Shown here piece by piece: positions 54,870 to 64,000 of a DNA stretch of 64,000 bases (within the stretch, counting starts at the first letter, position 1; each line of letters begins with the position of its first letter). The stretch spans positions 3,308,584 to 3,372,583 of the forward strand of contig CP133159.1 in assembly GCA_030913385.1 (NCBI GenBank), written 5' to 3'. A program made the position numbers and the translations under genes. Source of the stretch: Cytophagaceae bacterium ABcell3 (GTDB lineage: Bacteria > Bacteroidota > Bacteroidia > Cytophagales > Cytophagaceae). A model generated the notes under the pieces. It searched no databases. It saw only the letters and a list, made by a program, of their open reading frames with translations, and was not told the DNA's origin.

Positions 54870-56210
54870 ATGGATAAAAAGATATTAAAAACAGACCGCT
54901 TTCCATTCAACTGGATTGAAATGGGCAAAGACCCGCTGAAATTTTTTGCGTCAAGAACGCTTAAGCACAATGACATGGTTGACGTTGGTTTTTTCCCAGG
55001 AGTTGCGACCTATATTTTGACTAATCCAGATTTTATAGAGCATGTACTGGTAAAAAACAATCGCAATTATATTAAAAGCAAATCTTATTTGGCAGTTAAA
55101 CGGCTACTGGGAAACGGTTTATTGACCAACGAAGGTGAGTTCTGGAAAAGGCAGCGTAGGATTGCCCAACCAGCTTTTCACCGCAAGGTGCTGGCTGGAT
55201 TTACAGACTCTATACAGGATATTACGAAAGAGCTTTCCACGCAGTGGCAGGAAAATATGAAAGCTGGTCAGGCGGTAATCAACATTGCGGATGAGATGAT
55301 GAAGCTCACCACCAGGATTACTTCAAGACTTTTGTTCGGAACGGACATCAGCAATAAGGAAGAAGATGTTGTACACTGGGTTGGTGAGGTAAACCATTGC
55401 GCCAGCAATATGATCAAAGTCCCTTTGTTAATCCCTCTCTGGATTCCAACGCCCAATAACCGCCGGTTTATCAAAGGACGTGATGCTTTGTTTAAAATAA
55501 TAGAAGACATTATTTCTAAGAGAAGAAGTTCTAAAGAAAACAGCTATAACGACCTTCTTCAGATGCTCATGGACGCCAGAGACGAAGATACAGGAGAAGG
55601 CATGAGTGATGAGCAATTGCGTGACGAGGTGATTACCTTGTTCTTGGCTGGCTCTGAGACTAGCTCCAATGCCATGACATGGACTTTATACCTTTTCAAC
55701 CAAAACCGCGACAAAGAAGAAAAAGCACGTGAAGAAATCTGTAGCATACTAAAACGAGGACTTAACGGTTTGGAAGCCATGAAAGAAATGCGTTACCTCA
55801 GTGCATGCATGAACGAATCTTTACGGATTTTTCCCCCAGCTTGGTTTTTAGGAAGAGAGGCCTTGGAGGATGATACTATTGATGGTTATAAAATTCCCAA
55901 AGGCGCACAGCTGTATATTCCTGTCCATGGTCTACACGTAAACCCTGCTTGGTGGAGCCAGCCAGACAAGTTCATACCGGAAAGGTTTGAGGAAACAAGT
56001 GATAGGCCAAAATATGCCTACTTTCCTTTTGGAGGAGGCCCAAGACTTTGTATTGGTGTTGAACTGGCAAAAATGGAGATATTGTTTTCACTGTTTAAAT
56101 TACTCCAAGAGTTTGAGTTTGAAAATATCAATGACAACGCCACCCCAGAAGCTTTAATTACTTTAAGACCTAAAAATGGCTTATTAATGAAAGTAAAAAA
56201 AAGAGGATAA
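54870..56210 (+). CDS. Cytochrome P450
   Basis: This 446-residue soluble-type P450 has the oxygen-activation motif LAGSETSSNAMTW (~258-270), the ExxR motif ESLR (~315), and PERF (~371). The heme-binding loop is FPFGGGPRLCIG with the proximal Cys at ~393. It inserts oxygen into an organic substrate, needing separate ferredoxin or flavodoxin partners that are not nearby. The substrate is unknown; similar P450s in Bacteroidota resemble fatty-acid or terpene hydroxylases. It has no operon partner. Confidence 0.93.
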   Translation: MDKKILKTDRFPFNWIEMGKDPLKFFASRTLKHNDMVDVGFFPGVATYILTNPDFIEHVLVKNNRNYIKSKSYLAVKRLLGNGLLTNEGEFWKRQRRIAQPAFHRKVLAGFTDSIQDITKELSTQWQENMKAGQAVINIADEMMKLTTRITSRLLFGTDISNKEEDVVHWVGEVNHCASNMIKVPLLIPLWIPTPNNRRFIKGRDALFKIIEDIISKRRSSKENSYNDLLQMLMDARDEDTGEGMSDEQLRDEVITLFLAGSETSSNAMTWTLYLFNQNRDKEEKAREEICSILKRGLNGLEAMKEMRYLSACMNESLRIFPPAWFLGREALEDDTIDGYKIPKGAQLYIPVHGLHVNPAWWSQPDKFIPERFEETSDRPKYAYFPFGGGPRLCIGVELAKMEILFSLFKLLQEFEFENINDNATPEALITLRPKNGLLMKVKKRG

Positions 56211-56441
56211 TGTAGTTTTACATTTACAATCACACAGAATCAGAGACTTTAGTACCTAAATGGACACAGGACTTGGTGACCCTAATCTAAATTCTACTGA
56301 CAGAATACGTTTAAAGGGAAAAAAGGCATTATCCAGTTTAATGTATCAGGATGGTCAAACGCTTCTGGACACTTTACCTTGTGGGATGGCAGCAGGTGTG
56401 TTTATGGAGGTTATTTTGCAGAAGCAAACAATGTTATGTTT

Positions 56442-56861
56442 ATGGCAGCTAAACTAAAGATTAAAAATATAATATGGTTCATCGCAATTTCGCTGATGGC
56501 CGGATGTGCCACAAGCACCGGAAACACCAAAAGCTCTTCTCTAAAAGAAGATACCGCTAAAAAACTAACAGAGGAACAATTAAAATTAAAAAATGATGCT
56601 TTTTGCGCTTGCTTAGCCAAAACTTCTCCTGAAATGGAGGAAGCTTTTACGAAAGATGGAAGCGCTGCCGGATATTTGGAAACAAGCTCCTACAGCATAG
56701 ATGCTTTTACTACTGTATTTGAAGCTGCCGGTCATTGGGCTGCAAAAGATTATCCTTCAAAAAACAGTAAAACCCTGGGTGCAATGAAGTGTCTAGACTT
56801 TTACAACAGCCAAGAGCTTGAAGAGCTAATCAATTCACTTGATAATGAACTTATAGAATAA
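56442..56861 (+). CDS. Small lipoprotein of unknown function
   Basis: From ATG 56442 (139 residues) the protein starts AAKLKIKNIIWFIAISLMAGC, a lipoprotein signal with lipobox LMAGC (Cys 22). An open frame extends further upstream but adds no signal-like sequence, so the internal Met is preferred. The mature part has a CAC pair (FCACLAKTSPEMEEAF) and a later Cys (MKCLDFYNSQELEEL), perhaps joined by disulfides. No family was recognised. It lies 231 bases after the P450. Confidence 0.65.
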   Translation: MAAKLKIKNIIWFIAISLMAGCATSTGNTKSSSLKEDTAKKLTEEQLKLKNDAFCACLAKTSPEMEEAFTKDGSAAGYLETSSYSIDAFTTVFEAAGHWAAKDYPSKNSKTLGAMKCLDFYNSQELEELINSLDNELIE

Positions 56862-57431
56862 ATACATTTGCCTTTTACGATAGGTTTCTCAAGAATTAAA
56901 CTTAAACTCCCAATATTACTAAGGTACTTTTCATAAGCTCGATCAATTATATTATTTAGGGCGCGCTGAAAAACGCCCAAAATGTTGACTTATTTATATT
57001 TGTGTAAAAATTATGAGGGATAGGTGCAAGGGTTTTTCGGTTATTTCTTAATTTGCCGTGTACAGTAAATTGAGAGACTTTTAATCCAATACTTTTTTTG
57101 GGCTAGCCACAAGCGCACAATCTACTTTATGGCCTTACATTCGAAGTATTCCAATACGTCTTCATGTAAGGCCATGCGTATCTTGCACACTTGTGACTTT
57201 TTTAGCAGGCCCTATTTAAACCAAACTTAGTCTTGCAAAAGATAAAAATATGTTAAAGATCTTTTAGACGCTTTGCGACCAATCAAAGGAAATAAAATTA
57301 AGTACACTTTAGCCAGGTTTTAAGCATAATCTGTTATTTTAAGTAATTTAAAAAGCAAGCCCTTGTTGGCGATGCAAAAGCACATAAAGTATTAGATAAC
57401 TAAATGAGTAATCTCATACGTTTTTAATGCT
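56862..57431. repeat. Intergenic DNA containing the second GCGCTGAAAAACG repeat
   Basis: No gene is seen. The repeat at 56963-57076 matches 22358-22466. The sequence GAAGTATTCCAATACGTCTTC at ~57140 lies between an inverted pair (GGCCTTACAT ... ATGTAAGGCC, 57131-57172). Confidence 0.6.
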
Positions 57432-57720
57432 TTTGTCTACGATAGTAAAGTGAAAGCCATCGTTTACAAATTAGGTGTTGATTGTTCTTCAGATTTCATA
57501 TTAATTGCTGCCTCAGTAAATTTTTTTAAGATGGGAAAAATGTTCAAATTGAAATAAATCATTTTTAGTGCTTTAATGACAACCTCCATTAGTACATTCG
57601 AACAAACACTCACCTCAGAGTTTATACGGAAGGGTATATCCTCGAGTTGGAAAGAGGGCAGCCAATAGATATTCACGACGAATATACTATCATAGGGTTG
57701 TTCGTATATGCTCTTCAACT
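57432..57720 (+). pseudogene. 5' fragment of the T9SS FG-GAP-like gene (decayed copy)
   Basis: The DNA matches 59187-59460 for about 270 bases, covering the upstream region, signal peptide (ATGGGAAAAATGTTC...) and the first ~50 codons. It has an in-frame TAA after FKLK and later frameshifts. The rest of the gene is missing and an Imm11-like gene follows instead. Confidence 0.8.
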
Positions 57721-57786
57721 CAGCAGACTTTCGACGGGAAGATGTGCATTAGAAAAAGTCTTTTTATGAAATGAAAACACAGTAAT

Positions 57787-58458
57787 ATGAGAAATGAAAG
57801 AAGTGAAAGAATTTACCATCCATGGCTCCATGATTGGAGCCATGATGGTTTAATTCAAATTGAAGATACACCCGATAGTATTGAGGAGGATGACTATAAA
57901 CTCGATGAAGGTATTTTATGCTCGAGCTGGTTTCCAGAAAACGTTCTGTTCGAAATGAGTGAGGAGGGTGGAAAAGTTCTTGCGGACTCAGTTCCGAACC
58001 ATGCCTTATTGCACATCGTTTCCCCAAGACTTAAAGACCTACTCGAAATTCATGCTAAAGACTGTATTGAATTCTTACCAATTGGTATTCTGGATCATAA
58101 AAAGTTTCCAGTTGAAACTCCGTATTATATTATGAATGTATTAAGGACGTTGCCGTGTATGGATGAAGAGCGCTCTGATTTTGTGCGTAGTGCAATCGAT
58201 AAAAGTCAAGTGCACCACATCAAGCGCCTGGTTCTGGATGAAGATCAGATTCCAGACGATGCTAATATTTTTCGCTTGGGACAAGAACGAGATTTAATCC
58301 TTGTGCGATCCGATCTGGCCGAGGCGATTAAGAGGGAGGGCATGACCGGCATTTACTTTATGGCGATAGAAGATTACGGAAAGCAATACCGCAAGAGTAA
58401 TCGCGAGGAAATGATTAAGCGTCTATTGGCGGAGAAGGGTAGGTTGGGGAAAGAATAG
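57787..58458 (+). CDS. Imm11-like (DUF1629-type) immunity protein
   Basis: This 223-residue acidic cytoplasmic protein has features of the DUF1629/Imm11 family. These are a central CIEFLPIGILDHKKFPVETPYYIMNVLRTLPCMDEERSDF stretch (~93-133), the VHHIKRLVLDEDQIPDDANIFRLG segment (~141-164), and a C-terminal SDLAEAIKREGMTGIYFM (~179-196). Such proteins usually neutralise a toxin of polymorphic toxin systems. No toxin is adjacent. It sits where the body of a secreted FG-GAP-like gene is missing in the duplicated locus. Confidence 0.55.
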   Translation: MRNERSERIYHPWLHDWSHDGLIQIEDTPDSIEEDDYKLDEGILCSSWFPENVLFEMSEEGGKVLADSVPNHALLHIVSPRLKDLLEIHAKDCIEFLPIGILDHKKFPVETPYYIMNVLRTLPCMDEERSDFVRSAIDKSQVHHIKRLVLDEDQIPDDANIFRLGQERDLILVRSDLAEAIKREGMTGIYFMAIEDYGKQYRKSNREEMIKRLLAEKGRLGKE

Positions 58459-58603
58459 GGTTTCCGTATCCCTAACAAATCTCGCCTAGAACTGTATCGA
58501 GTAAAAATTAACCGTTAGTGTTCAGATTGAGTATGGAATTTAAAATATCCGCATTTTCAGAGCAGGCCAATATAGAGTTACAAGACTTAACATCAACGAA
58601 CTA

Positions 58604-58816
58604 ATGTCGAATTTTCATTATCTCCCTTTGGCGGTAAAAAACACCAGTATTTCGCTTGAAGATATTCTGTATGAGTTAAAAAATACTAATTCTTGGGAGT
58701 ACAAGTATATCTACTTTGAGCGTATATCTAGCCTGTTTAGGCAAATGGGCATAGGCGAGTTCTTGTTAACCGATGACAGTACCAAACTGCACTTTAAGAA
58801 CACAAACGTCAAATAG
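58604..58816 (+). CDS. Hypothetical small protein
   Basis: This 70-residue protein is not recognised. It has a mixed helical sequence (ISLEDILYELKNTNSWEYKYIYFERISSLFRQMGIGEFLL), no signal and no membrane segment. It follows the Imm11-like gene on the same strand by 145 bases and could be an accessory or truncated gene of the same module. Confidence 0.4.
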   Translation: MSNFHYLPLAVKNTSISLEDILYELKNTNSWEYKYIYFERISSLFRQMGIGEFLLTDDSTKLHFKNTNVK

Positions 58817-59051
58817 TAGGGTTGTGCCTTCTAGTTATTTTACCTTTAGCAAGCAAAAATGAGCAATCACTACTACAATATAAGCCATTAAAATCATCAC
58901 CCCTCTCTCTACATGTTCCATTTGATAAACTATCGTCGATGAACCCCAAAAAGGATCCAACCAATAAAAGGCGAACCGTTAACCCTCTATAAAATACAAT
59001 TTTCATATTTTTTAGTGTAATGTTAATATAGTTTAGCAAATCACACCACAC
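58817..59051 (-). pseudogene. Decayed copy of a small membrane-protein gene
   Basis: The DNA matches 61026-61215, which encodes an intact small membrane protein, but frameshifts scramble the second half. The matching part reads GLTVRLLLVGSFLGFIDDSLS against GLTVIFLIAGSFFRFIDNSLS in the intact gene. So the whole unit (secreted protein plus small membrane protein) was duplicated and this copy decayed. Confidence 0.75.
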
Positions 59052-59287
59052 CTGCCCCGGTCAACAGTATACCTTAACTTTTTTGTGTACTTTTTTTGTC
59101 AACAAAAAAAACAAAACCCCTGACGGTGAGTCCAAAAAACTTAAATTTTATATAACTAAATAAATAACCACATTACTTTTTATTGCCTTTTGTCTACGAT
59201 CGTAAAGTGAAACCCATCGTTTATAAATTAGGTGTTGATTGCTTTTCAAATTGCATATTAATTGCTGCCTCACTAAAATTTTTTAAG

Positions 59288-60775
59288 ATGAAAAAAATGT
59301 TCAAATTGAAACAAGTCATTTTTGGTGCTTTAATGGCAACCTCCATTAGTGCATTCGGACAAACACCTGCCACAGAGCTGATACGGAAGGATATCCTCGA
59401 GTTGGAAAGAGGGCAGTCAATAGATATTCACGGCGAATATACTATCATTGGTAGCAAGTTTGGCAAAGCTGGGTCAAATGGAGCCGCTATGCTATTTCAC
59501 AATGACAAGTATATACGTTCCTACAGAACTTCACCGATTTATTCCCATGATGGACTTGGTAATCCAAAAACCGTAGGTATAGGACAGCAAGCCATTGTTC
59601 TTGGAGCCCCTCTTTTTAAGGTCAATGACCAGGAAGTAGGAAAAGTAAGCATCATCAACAAAACATGGGATGGGACGCATTATAATTTTTATGTGGACTA
59701 TAATTTTTATGGAAGTCCTGATTCAAAGTTTGGCGAGGCTGTAGCTACTAGCAGCGACTGGGTTGCTGTCGGTGCACCGGAAAAAGATGTTGAAGGTGGC
59801 GTAGCCATGTACAAAAGAAACTCTCAAGGTGTTTGGTCGGAAAAGTGCTGGTTGCCTTTACCTGACTTCGAAAATGCCCCATTCCGGTACCCCTCTTTTG
59901 GAGGAAATCCTTCACCATTCCCTAGCCCTGCGAACTTTGGAAGTTCTGTTGCTATGGACAACAATCATTTAATAGTGGGTGCTCCAGGCAATGGTACATT
60001 CTATATTTATGAGCTACAGGGCGATTGCTGGGTTTTTAAAAGTGAATACACTGGCAATAACCATATGGGGCATAGGGTGGATATCTCAGGCCAACACGCA
60101 GTTTCCTGTTCTGGCGGTTTTGTGGAAATATATGTAAAACATTGGGACAACACTTGGATACCTTACCAGACAATTGAAACAGACGACCATATAACAGACG
60201 TAGCTGTGGAAGCACAACGTTTGGTACTCGGAAAATCTAATGGAGGTAGTGATGGGCAAGGGGAAGTAAGCTATTATCAGCAAGAAACCTATTTTAATGG
60301 TTCGACATGGGTATTTAATTTCCGAGAAGTCGGCAAAATGCACGTAGATATTAACGCCAGTCCTAATGATTTACAAGAACACACTTTACTTGGCTATTCT
60401 GTGGCCATGCACAATGCAATTGTAGTATCGGGGGCGCCAAATGCGTATTATGAGACTGTTGCAGACGGGGCAGGTTTCAGAGCTCCTTTCTATGGCATGG
60501 CACCTCTTTCCAAAGCCCACAGTGAAGTTTTGGCTACGGAAGATATTTTCGAAGAATCCTCTTTGTCTCTTTATCCTAACCCAGCAGTAGATGTGGTAAA
60601 GCTTTCATCAAATAGCAAAATTGTCTCTGCTATGGCAATAAGTACTGTGGGAGTAACAAGTAAACTCTCCTCCCGGGGCAATGAGATTGATGTTTCTTCT
60701 TTAAAATCCGGTTTGTACGTTATTACCGTAACTACGGAAGAAGGAATGGTTAAAGAAACTATATTGGTCCAATAA
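59288..60775 (+). CDS. Secreted FG-GAP/beta-propeller-like protein with T9SS sorting domain
   Basis: The ATG at 59288 gives 495 residues and a clear signal peptide (MKKMFKLKQVIFGALMATSI...AFGQ). An open frame upstream is not used. Repeated blades show alternating GxA/VAVGAP-type motifs (SKFGEAVATSSDWVAVGAP, NFGSSVAMDNNHLIVGAPG, LLGYSVAMHNAIVVSGAPN) spaced ~60-100 residues, as in integrin-alpha/FG-GAP propellers. The C-terminal ~70 residues (LSLYPNPAVDVVKL...LKSGLYVITVTTEEGMVKETILVQ) are a type A sorting domain for T9SS export. Function is probably adhesion or binding. Confidence 0.8.
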   Translation: MKKMFKLKQVIFGALMATSISAFGQTPATELIRKDILELERGQSIDIHGEYTIIGSKFGKAGSNGAAMLFHNDKYIRSYRTSPIYSHDGLGNPKTVGIGQQAIVLGAPLFKVNDQEVGKVSIINKTWDGTHYNFYVDYNFYGSPDSKFGEAVATSSDWVAVGAPEKDVEGGVAMYKRNSQGVWSEKCWLPLPDFENAPFRYPSFGGNPSPFPSPANFGSSVAMDNNHLIVGAPGNGTFYIYELQGDCWVFKSEYTGNNHMGHRVDISGQHAVSCSGGFVEIYVKHWDNTWIPYQTIETDDHITDVAVEAQRLVLGKSNGGSDGQGEVSYYQQETYFNGSTWVFNFREVGKMHVDINASPNDLQEHTLLGYSVAMHNAIVVSGAPNAYYETVADGAGFRAPFYGMAPLSKAHSEVLATEDIFEESSLSLYPNPAVDVVKLSSNSKIVSAMAISTVGVTSKLSSRGNEIDVSSLKSGLYVITVTTEEGMVKETILVQ

Positions 60776-60812
60776 CCTTTACCCACTTTTAGCCGGGCAA
60801 TCTTTTAAGCAG

Positions 60813-60847
60813 ACAGGCTATCCAGATCCGGATAGCCTGTTTCTTTA
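60813..60847 (+). terminator. Rho-independent terminator
   Basis: A perfect 11-bp stem ACAGGCTATCC / GGATAGCCTGT with a 6-base loop, followed by TTCTTT, lies 38 bases after the secreted protein's stop. Confidence 0.75.
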
Positions 60848-60907
60848 ATATTGAAACGAAAAGTTATCAGGTCAAATATAATATACCATACTTCAGATTA
60901 GGATAAC

Positions 60908-61020
60908 ATTTTTTTAATCTAGATTATGCATTAGATTTCGTAATGATGAGCAAAATAAAATTAAACCACTACTTTTGGGTCGAAAAGCTTAGCAGCGCTA
61001 TGGTTAAGACACAAATGTTA
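60908..61020. repeat. GATTATGCATTAGATTTCG dispersed repeat
   Basis: This is a copy of the repeat seen at 48203, 49600 and 52627, with the same neighbouring text (GTAATGA...CAAAA...TTTGGGT / CTATGGTTA) as at 52650-52720. Confidence 0.55.
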
Positions 61021-61043
61021 AATAGTAGGGTTATGCATTCCAG

Positions 61044-61277
61044 TTATTTTACTTTTTGCAAGTAAAAATGAGCAACCGCTACTACAAAATAAGCCAATAA
61101 AATAATCCCCCCTCTCTCCACCTGTTCCACTGATAAACTATTGTCGATGAACCTAAAAAAGGATCCAGCTATCAAAAAGATAACCGTTAACCCTCCATAA
61201 TAAAAGAGTTTTTCAACTATTGCTTTCAACCATTTAGCATTATTCATTTTTCTATAGTTGATATAATATCCAATCAC
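61044..61277 (-). CDS. Small membrane protein
   Basis: The 77-residue protein (or 67 from the second Met at 61247, MNNAKWLK) has two membrane segments (FYYGGLTVIFLIAGSFFRFI and GGIILLAYFVVAVAHFYL) and a basic end. No family is recognised. It is convergent with the secreted FG-GAP-like gene, and a decayed second copy lies in the matching place of the duplicated locus, so the two genes were copied together. Confidence 0.55.
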   Translation of the reverse strand: MIGYYINYRKMNNAKWLKAIVEKLFYYGGLTVIFLIAGSFFRFIDNSLSVEQVERGGIILLAYFVVAVAHFYLQKVK

Positions 61278-61829
61278 TATTTAGCATATTCGGAATGCCT
61301 TAATGTTGGTATATTCTAACCTAAAGATTAATTGTTTTCACACCTTAGCCTAACCACGTTCAAAATTACTTTTTGAAAATCATCTAGAATCCAATTAGCC
61401 CAGAATTTACAATAAAAATTAAAGAGAGATGAGATTTCATAATTAGTGTAAAGAATCAGCTTTGTTTTTGCAGACTTAACTTTTTCTATATTATACCCAC
61501 CAGATACAATAATAAAGTGCTTTTAAGAAAACTCTTCCAGAGGAGGTTGTCCCCACCAGCTAAATTATAAGATTAACTATTAAAAGGAGAGTAAGACCAT
61601 TCTCTGTATTTGGACTGATTTCAATTTCAAAGAATACAAGTATCGCTTATAAAGCCAAACCTGGACTTGGTAAAACAATTTCCGTCTTTCGTAAAACCAA
61701 CCTTATCTTACCCATTAATTTCTGTTACTTTTATTCTTTATCCTGTATGTGCGACAGAGTGTTACATATCACGGACTTTATTTTTTCTACTGCAATAAAT
61801 CAAGTGTAAACAATTTAAAATTAAAGTGT
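61278..61829. other. Intergenic DNA, no gene seen
   Basis: This is ~550 bases of AT-rich sequence between the small membrane protein and the last gene. It presumably contains divergent promoters, but I could not pick clear elements. Confidence 0.5.
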
Positions 61830-64000
61830 ATGAACAGACAAACTTTACACATTTTTACAATTATCTGCTTTTTTCTTTTTTTGCAGGAAACAACTGCGCA
61901 GCAAAAACTTTTTCCGGGCCAATTGACAAAGGCTGTAAATTTCGCTGAGAAAACGCATTTCACTGACAACACGTTGTTTATTTCGGATTCTGAGTATAAA
62001 GCTCCGGATCCGAACTGTGGCCGGGGTTATGGGGCATTGTATACGTATAAACAACAGTCGGGCAACTGGTCCCAGCACCAACTTTTCTTGCCCGATGAAG
62101 GAAGTACGGAGAATAAATTTGCCCGGCACTTTTCTTATAAGCTCAATTTGCTGGTTTGTTCAGCGGAAAGAGAAAACCACTCAAGCAATACCCCAAGGGC
62201 AGGTGCTATATACGTATATAGAAGGTCAAGCTGGGGAGGAAACTTTACGCGTGTTGCCAAAGTATTTGCCCCCTCCCCTAGCTTTGGAGGTGAATATGCA
62301 ATAGGTGGTGTAGCCACTAACGGTATTCAAATAGTAGTTTACGACCGTAACCAGTCTCAGCTTTACCTTTATACTGCCTCGGGATATTCCGTTAATCTGG
62401 TAGGTTCTATGAATATAGGAAACGATGCCGGAACCATACAAGGGATTACGGATCAAGGTATAGTAATAGTCCAGAATGAAAGCTCTGTACGCTTGTTCAA
62501 GGCACATGGAAATGGCTTTACTGAAATATCAGATGATCAGATTTTACCTTCCGGAAACTGGGTGCTTGGTGGCAGGGCATCTGTAGACGGGAATTCTGCG
62601 GTATTTGAAACTTACAATGTTTTTGGTTCTGGCTCCCGTTGGGGAGGTATAAGAGTTGTTAAGTTTGGATCAGATAACGTTCAGAATGTCTCTGACATAA
62701 ACTTCTCTTTGGGACTGTCCTTCAACAACTACAATTCTGTTGACCCTCACATTAATAACAGGACAATTAAAGATGTATACATCAAAGAGAACAAGGGTAT
62801 TGCGGTTTCCTTCTATAAGCGGAATGACTTTTCATATAGAAACCGTGTAGCTTTGCTTAATTATGTGGATGGACAATATAGAATGGCAGATGTAGTGAGC
62901 TCGCCAAGAAGTTACTTTTATGAGTATGAAACTGAGGAGTGGGGAGCCTCAGTTGCTTTGTCAGGAAATAACTTATTGTTTGTTGGAGACCCGGAAGATA
63001 AAACCAACGATAATCTTACCGGTAATCAATGTACCACGCAGAATCCATCTGGGGCTTTATATGTATATGACATTCAAACTCCGGAAAATGGCCCAAATAA
63101 TTCCAAGGTATTTACCACGACGTTTCCTGAAAGGCATAATTACATAGGGCGCTCTCTTGCTATATCTGGAAATTACGCATTGCTGGGTCATGATCTTGCA
63201 AAAGATGTGGAAGAAAACGGGGGCGCTGTTTCAATATTGAAGAAAGTTAACGGAGAGTGGCAGTTTATAAAAAAAATCCACAGTATTAACGGGCAACAAG
63301 GCGAAGTGTTTGGCGTGGATGTAGATATCACAGATAAATTTGCCGCAATAGGTACCAGACTAGGAAATAACCGAGGCGCTGTCCAGCTTTACCATGTGTT
63401 GTCCTCTTCGGGCGAAAAGATAGAAGACGTTGATGCACACAGAACTATCGTATGTCCAGTTGCAAGAGACCATATGTATTTTGGAGGATCGGTAAGTATT
63501 GAAGGGGATTATCTGGCTGTTGGTGCTACCGGAGATGTTACCAAAGGACTCCGGGCAGGTGCTGTTTTTATATATCATTGGAATGGTAGTAACTGGAGTC
63601 TGGTCCAGAAGATAGTACCGGACAAGACGGCAGATAATCAGTATTTTGGATCTAATGTAAAGTTGAAGGGAGGCCTCCTTATAACTATGGGGGTTGATGA
63701 TTCCAAAGGTGTTGTTTATAGTTATAGGTGGAATGGCAGTGCATATGTTAACCCGCAAAAAATATTTTCACCCATTAGTGGGGAAAATGGCGGTTTTGGT
63801 TCGAGTATTTCTGTTGGCGAAAACTACATGGCCGTAACTAATTCAAATTACTATAACAATAATAATAACAATAGGGGAATGGTTGCCCTTTACAGAAAAA
63901 TCAACAACTTCTGGTATTATGAGCATACTATAATAGGGGAAAATTACCATTATATTGGTGCCGATTGTGCCCTGGAAGGTTCCAGACTTATAGTTTCATC
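61830..64000 (+). CDS. Large secreted FG-GAP/beta-propeller-like protein (3' end outside window)
   Basis: From ATG 61830 the frame stays open to the window end (at least 723 residues). A signal peptide is seen (LHIFTIICFFLFLQETTAQ, cleaved after AQ ~residue 21). The rest is a series of propeller-like blades with repeats such as WGASVALSGNNLLFVGDPED, YIGRSLAISGNYALLGHDLA, YFGGSVSIEGDYLAVGATGD, YFGSNVKLKGGLLITMGVDD and GFGSSISVGENYMAVTNSN, each followed by GAxxxYxxxNGxW. This is the same plan as the protein at 59288. A T9SS sorting domain is expected beyond the window, but is not seen. Confidence 0.8.
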   Translation, partial: MNRQTLHIFTIICFFLFLQETTAQQKLFPGQLTKAVNFAEKTHFTDNTLFISDSEYKAPDPNCGRGYGALYTYKQQSGNWSQHQLFLPDEGSTENKFARHFSYKLNLLVCSAERENHSSNTPRAGAIYVYRRSSWGGNFTRVAKVFAPSPSFGGEYAIGGVATNGIQIVVYDRNQSQLYLYTASGYSVNLVGSMNIGNDAGTIQGITDQGIVIVQNESSVRLFKAHGNGFTEISDDQILPSGNWVLGGRASVDGNSAVFETYNVFGSGSRWGGIRVVKFGSDNVQNVSDINFSLGLSFNNYNSVDPHINNRTIKDVYIKENKGIAVSFYKRNDFSYRNRVALLNYVDGQYRMADVVSSPRSYFYEYETEEWGASVALSGNNLLFVGDPEDKTNDNLTGNQCTTQNPSGALYVYDIQTPENGPNNSKVFTTTFPERHNYIGRSLAISGNYALLGHDLAKDVEENGGAVSILKKVNGEWQFIKKIHSINGQQGEVFGVDVDITDKFAAIGTRLGNNRGAVQLYHVLSSSGEKIEDVDAHRTIVCPVARDHMYFGGSVSIEGDYLAVGATGDVTKGLRAGAVFIYHWNGSNWSLVQKIVPDKTADNQYFGSNVKLKGGLLITMGVDDSKGVVYSYRWNGSAYVNPQKIFSPISGENGGFGSSISVGENYMAVTNSNYYNNNNNNRGMVALYRKINNFWYYEHTIIGENYHYIGADCALEGSRLIVS

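Noticed and set aside
62017-63147. Short plus- and minus-strand frames in the last 2 kb
   Set aside because: All are shadows of the long signal-peptide-bearing frame that starts at 61830 and stays open to the window end.

Overview
The window is a chromosomal segment of a Bacteroidota bacterium, most likely a member of the order Cytophagales. The evidence is a GldM/PorM gliding-secretion protein, at least two proteins with type IX secretion (T9SS) C-terminal sorting domains, a DUF2490 protein, an Aquifex-type aconitase, and promoter-like motifs of the Bacteroidota form TAnnTTTG. No rRNA or tRNA gene was recognised. The window opens inside an ankyrin-repeat gene and closes inside a large secreted beta-propeller-like gene.

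Layout: 0-3.4 kb holds an ankyrin protein, a DinB-like protein and aconitase. 3.4-9.5 kb is a repeat-rich stretch (REP-like palindromes and a 530-bp duplication) carrying hypothetical genes and two near-identical copies of a small gene that looks like an iota-class carbonic anhydrase. One copy is paired with a gene resembling a beta-carbonic anhydrase without its zinc ligands. 9.6-15.8 kb is a MarR gene followed by a complete MFP-RND-TolC efflux operon. 15.8-18.6 kb is a nested transposon site: an ISL3-family element sits inside the long target duplication of an internally deleted IS1634-like element, next to a lipoprotein gene broken by an amber codon. 18.9-24.1 kb is more ordinary: a GH3-family enzyme, an orphan gldM, a PPP phosphatase and a lipoprotein.

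24.1-44.9 kb is an accessory island. It holds large inverted repeats, two tandem RNA-like units each ending in a terminator, and a three-gene nuclease / GIY-YIG / membrane-protein operon whose last gene is cut by an IS66-family element with an 8-bp target duplication. It also holds a RadC-like gene, RhuM-Fic and Fic genes, and an AbiEi/AbiEii-like pair whose nucleotidyltransferase is frameshifted. Several repeat families, a MITE-like element and a second ISL3 copy surround them. Within it (32.1-36.8 kb) is an apparently intact persulfide/sulfur operon: ArsR-rhodanese, rhodanese-persulfide dioxygenase, DsrE, a secreted rhodanese-like protein, an MFS transporter and DUF2490. A 12-2-12 palindrome overlaps its predicted promoter.

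45.1-64 kb holds class I fumarase, more repeats, a SEC-C protein, a quinone reductase with a divergently placed or co-oriented Crp-type regulator, a fatty-acid desaturase, a second CGCCP rhodanese-like protein, a DUF2892 protein, T9SS cargo and a cytochrome P450. Last is a duplicated locus of secreted FG-GAP-like proteins, a small membrane protein and an Imm11-like immunity protein, with decayed copies of two of these genes. The main theme is heavy repeat and IS activity: at least four genes (a lipoprotein, a membrane protein, an AbiEii-like gene and a Fic gene) appear interrupted.
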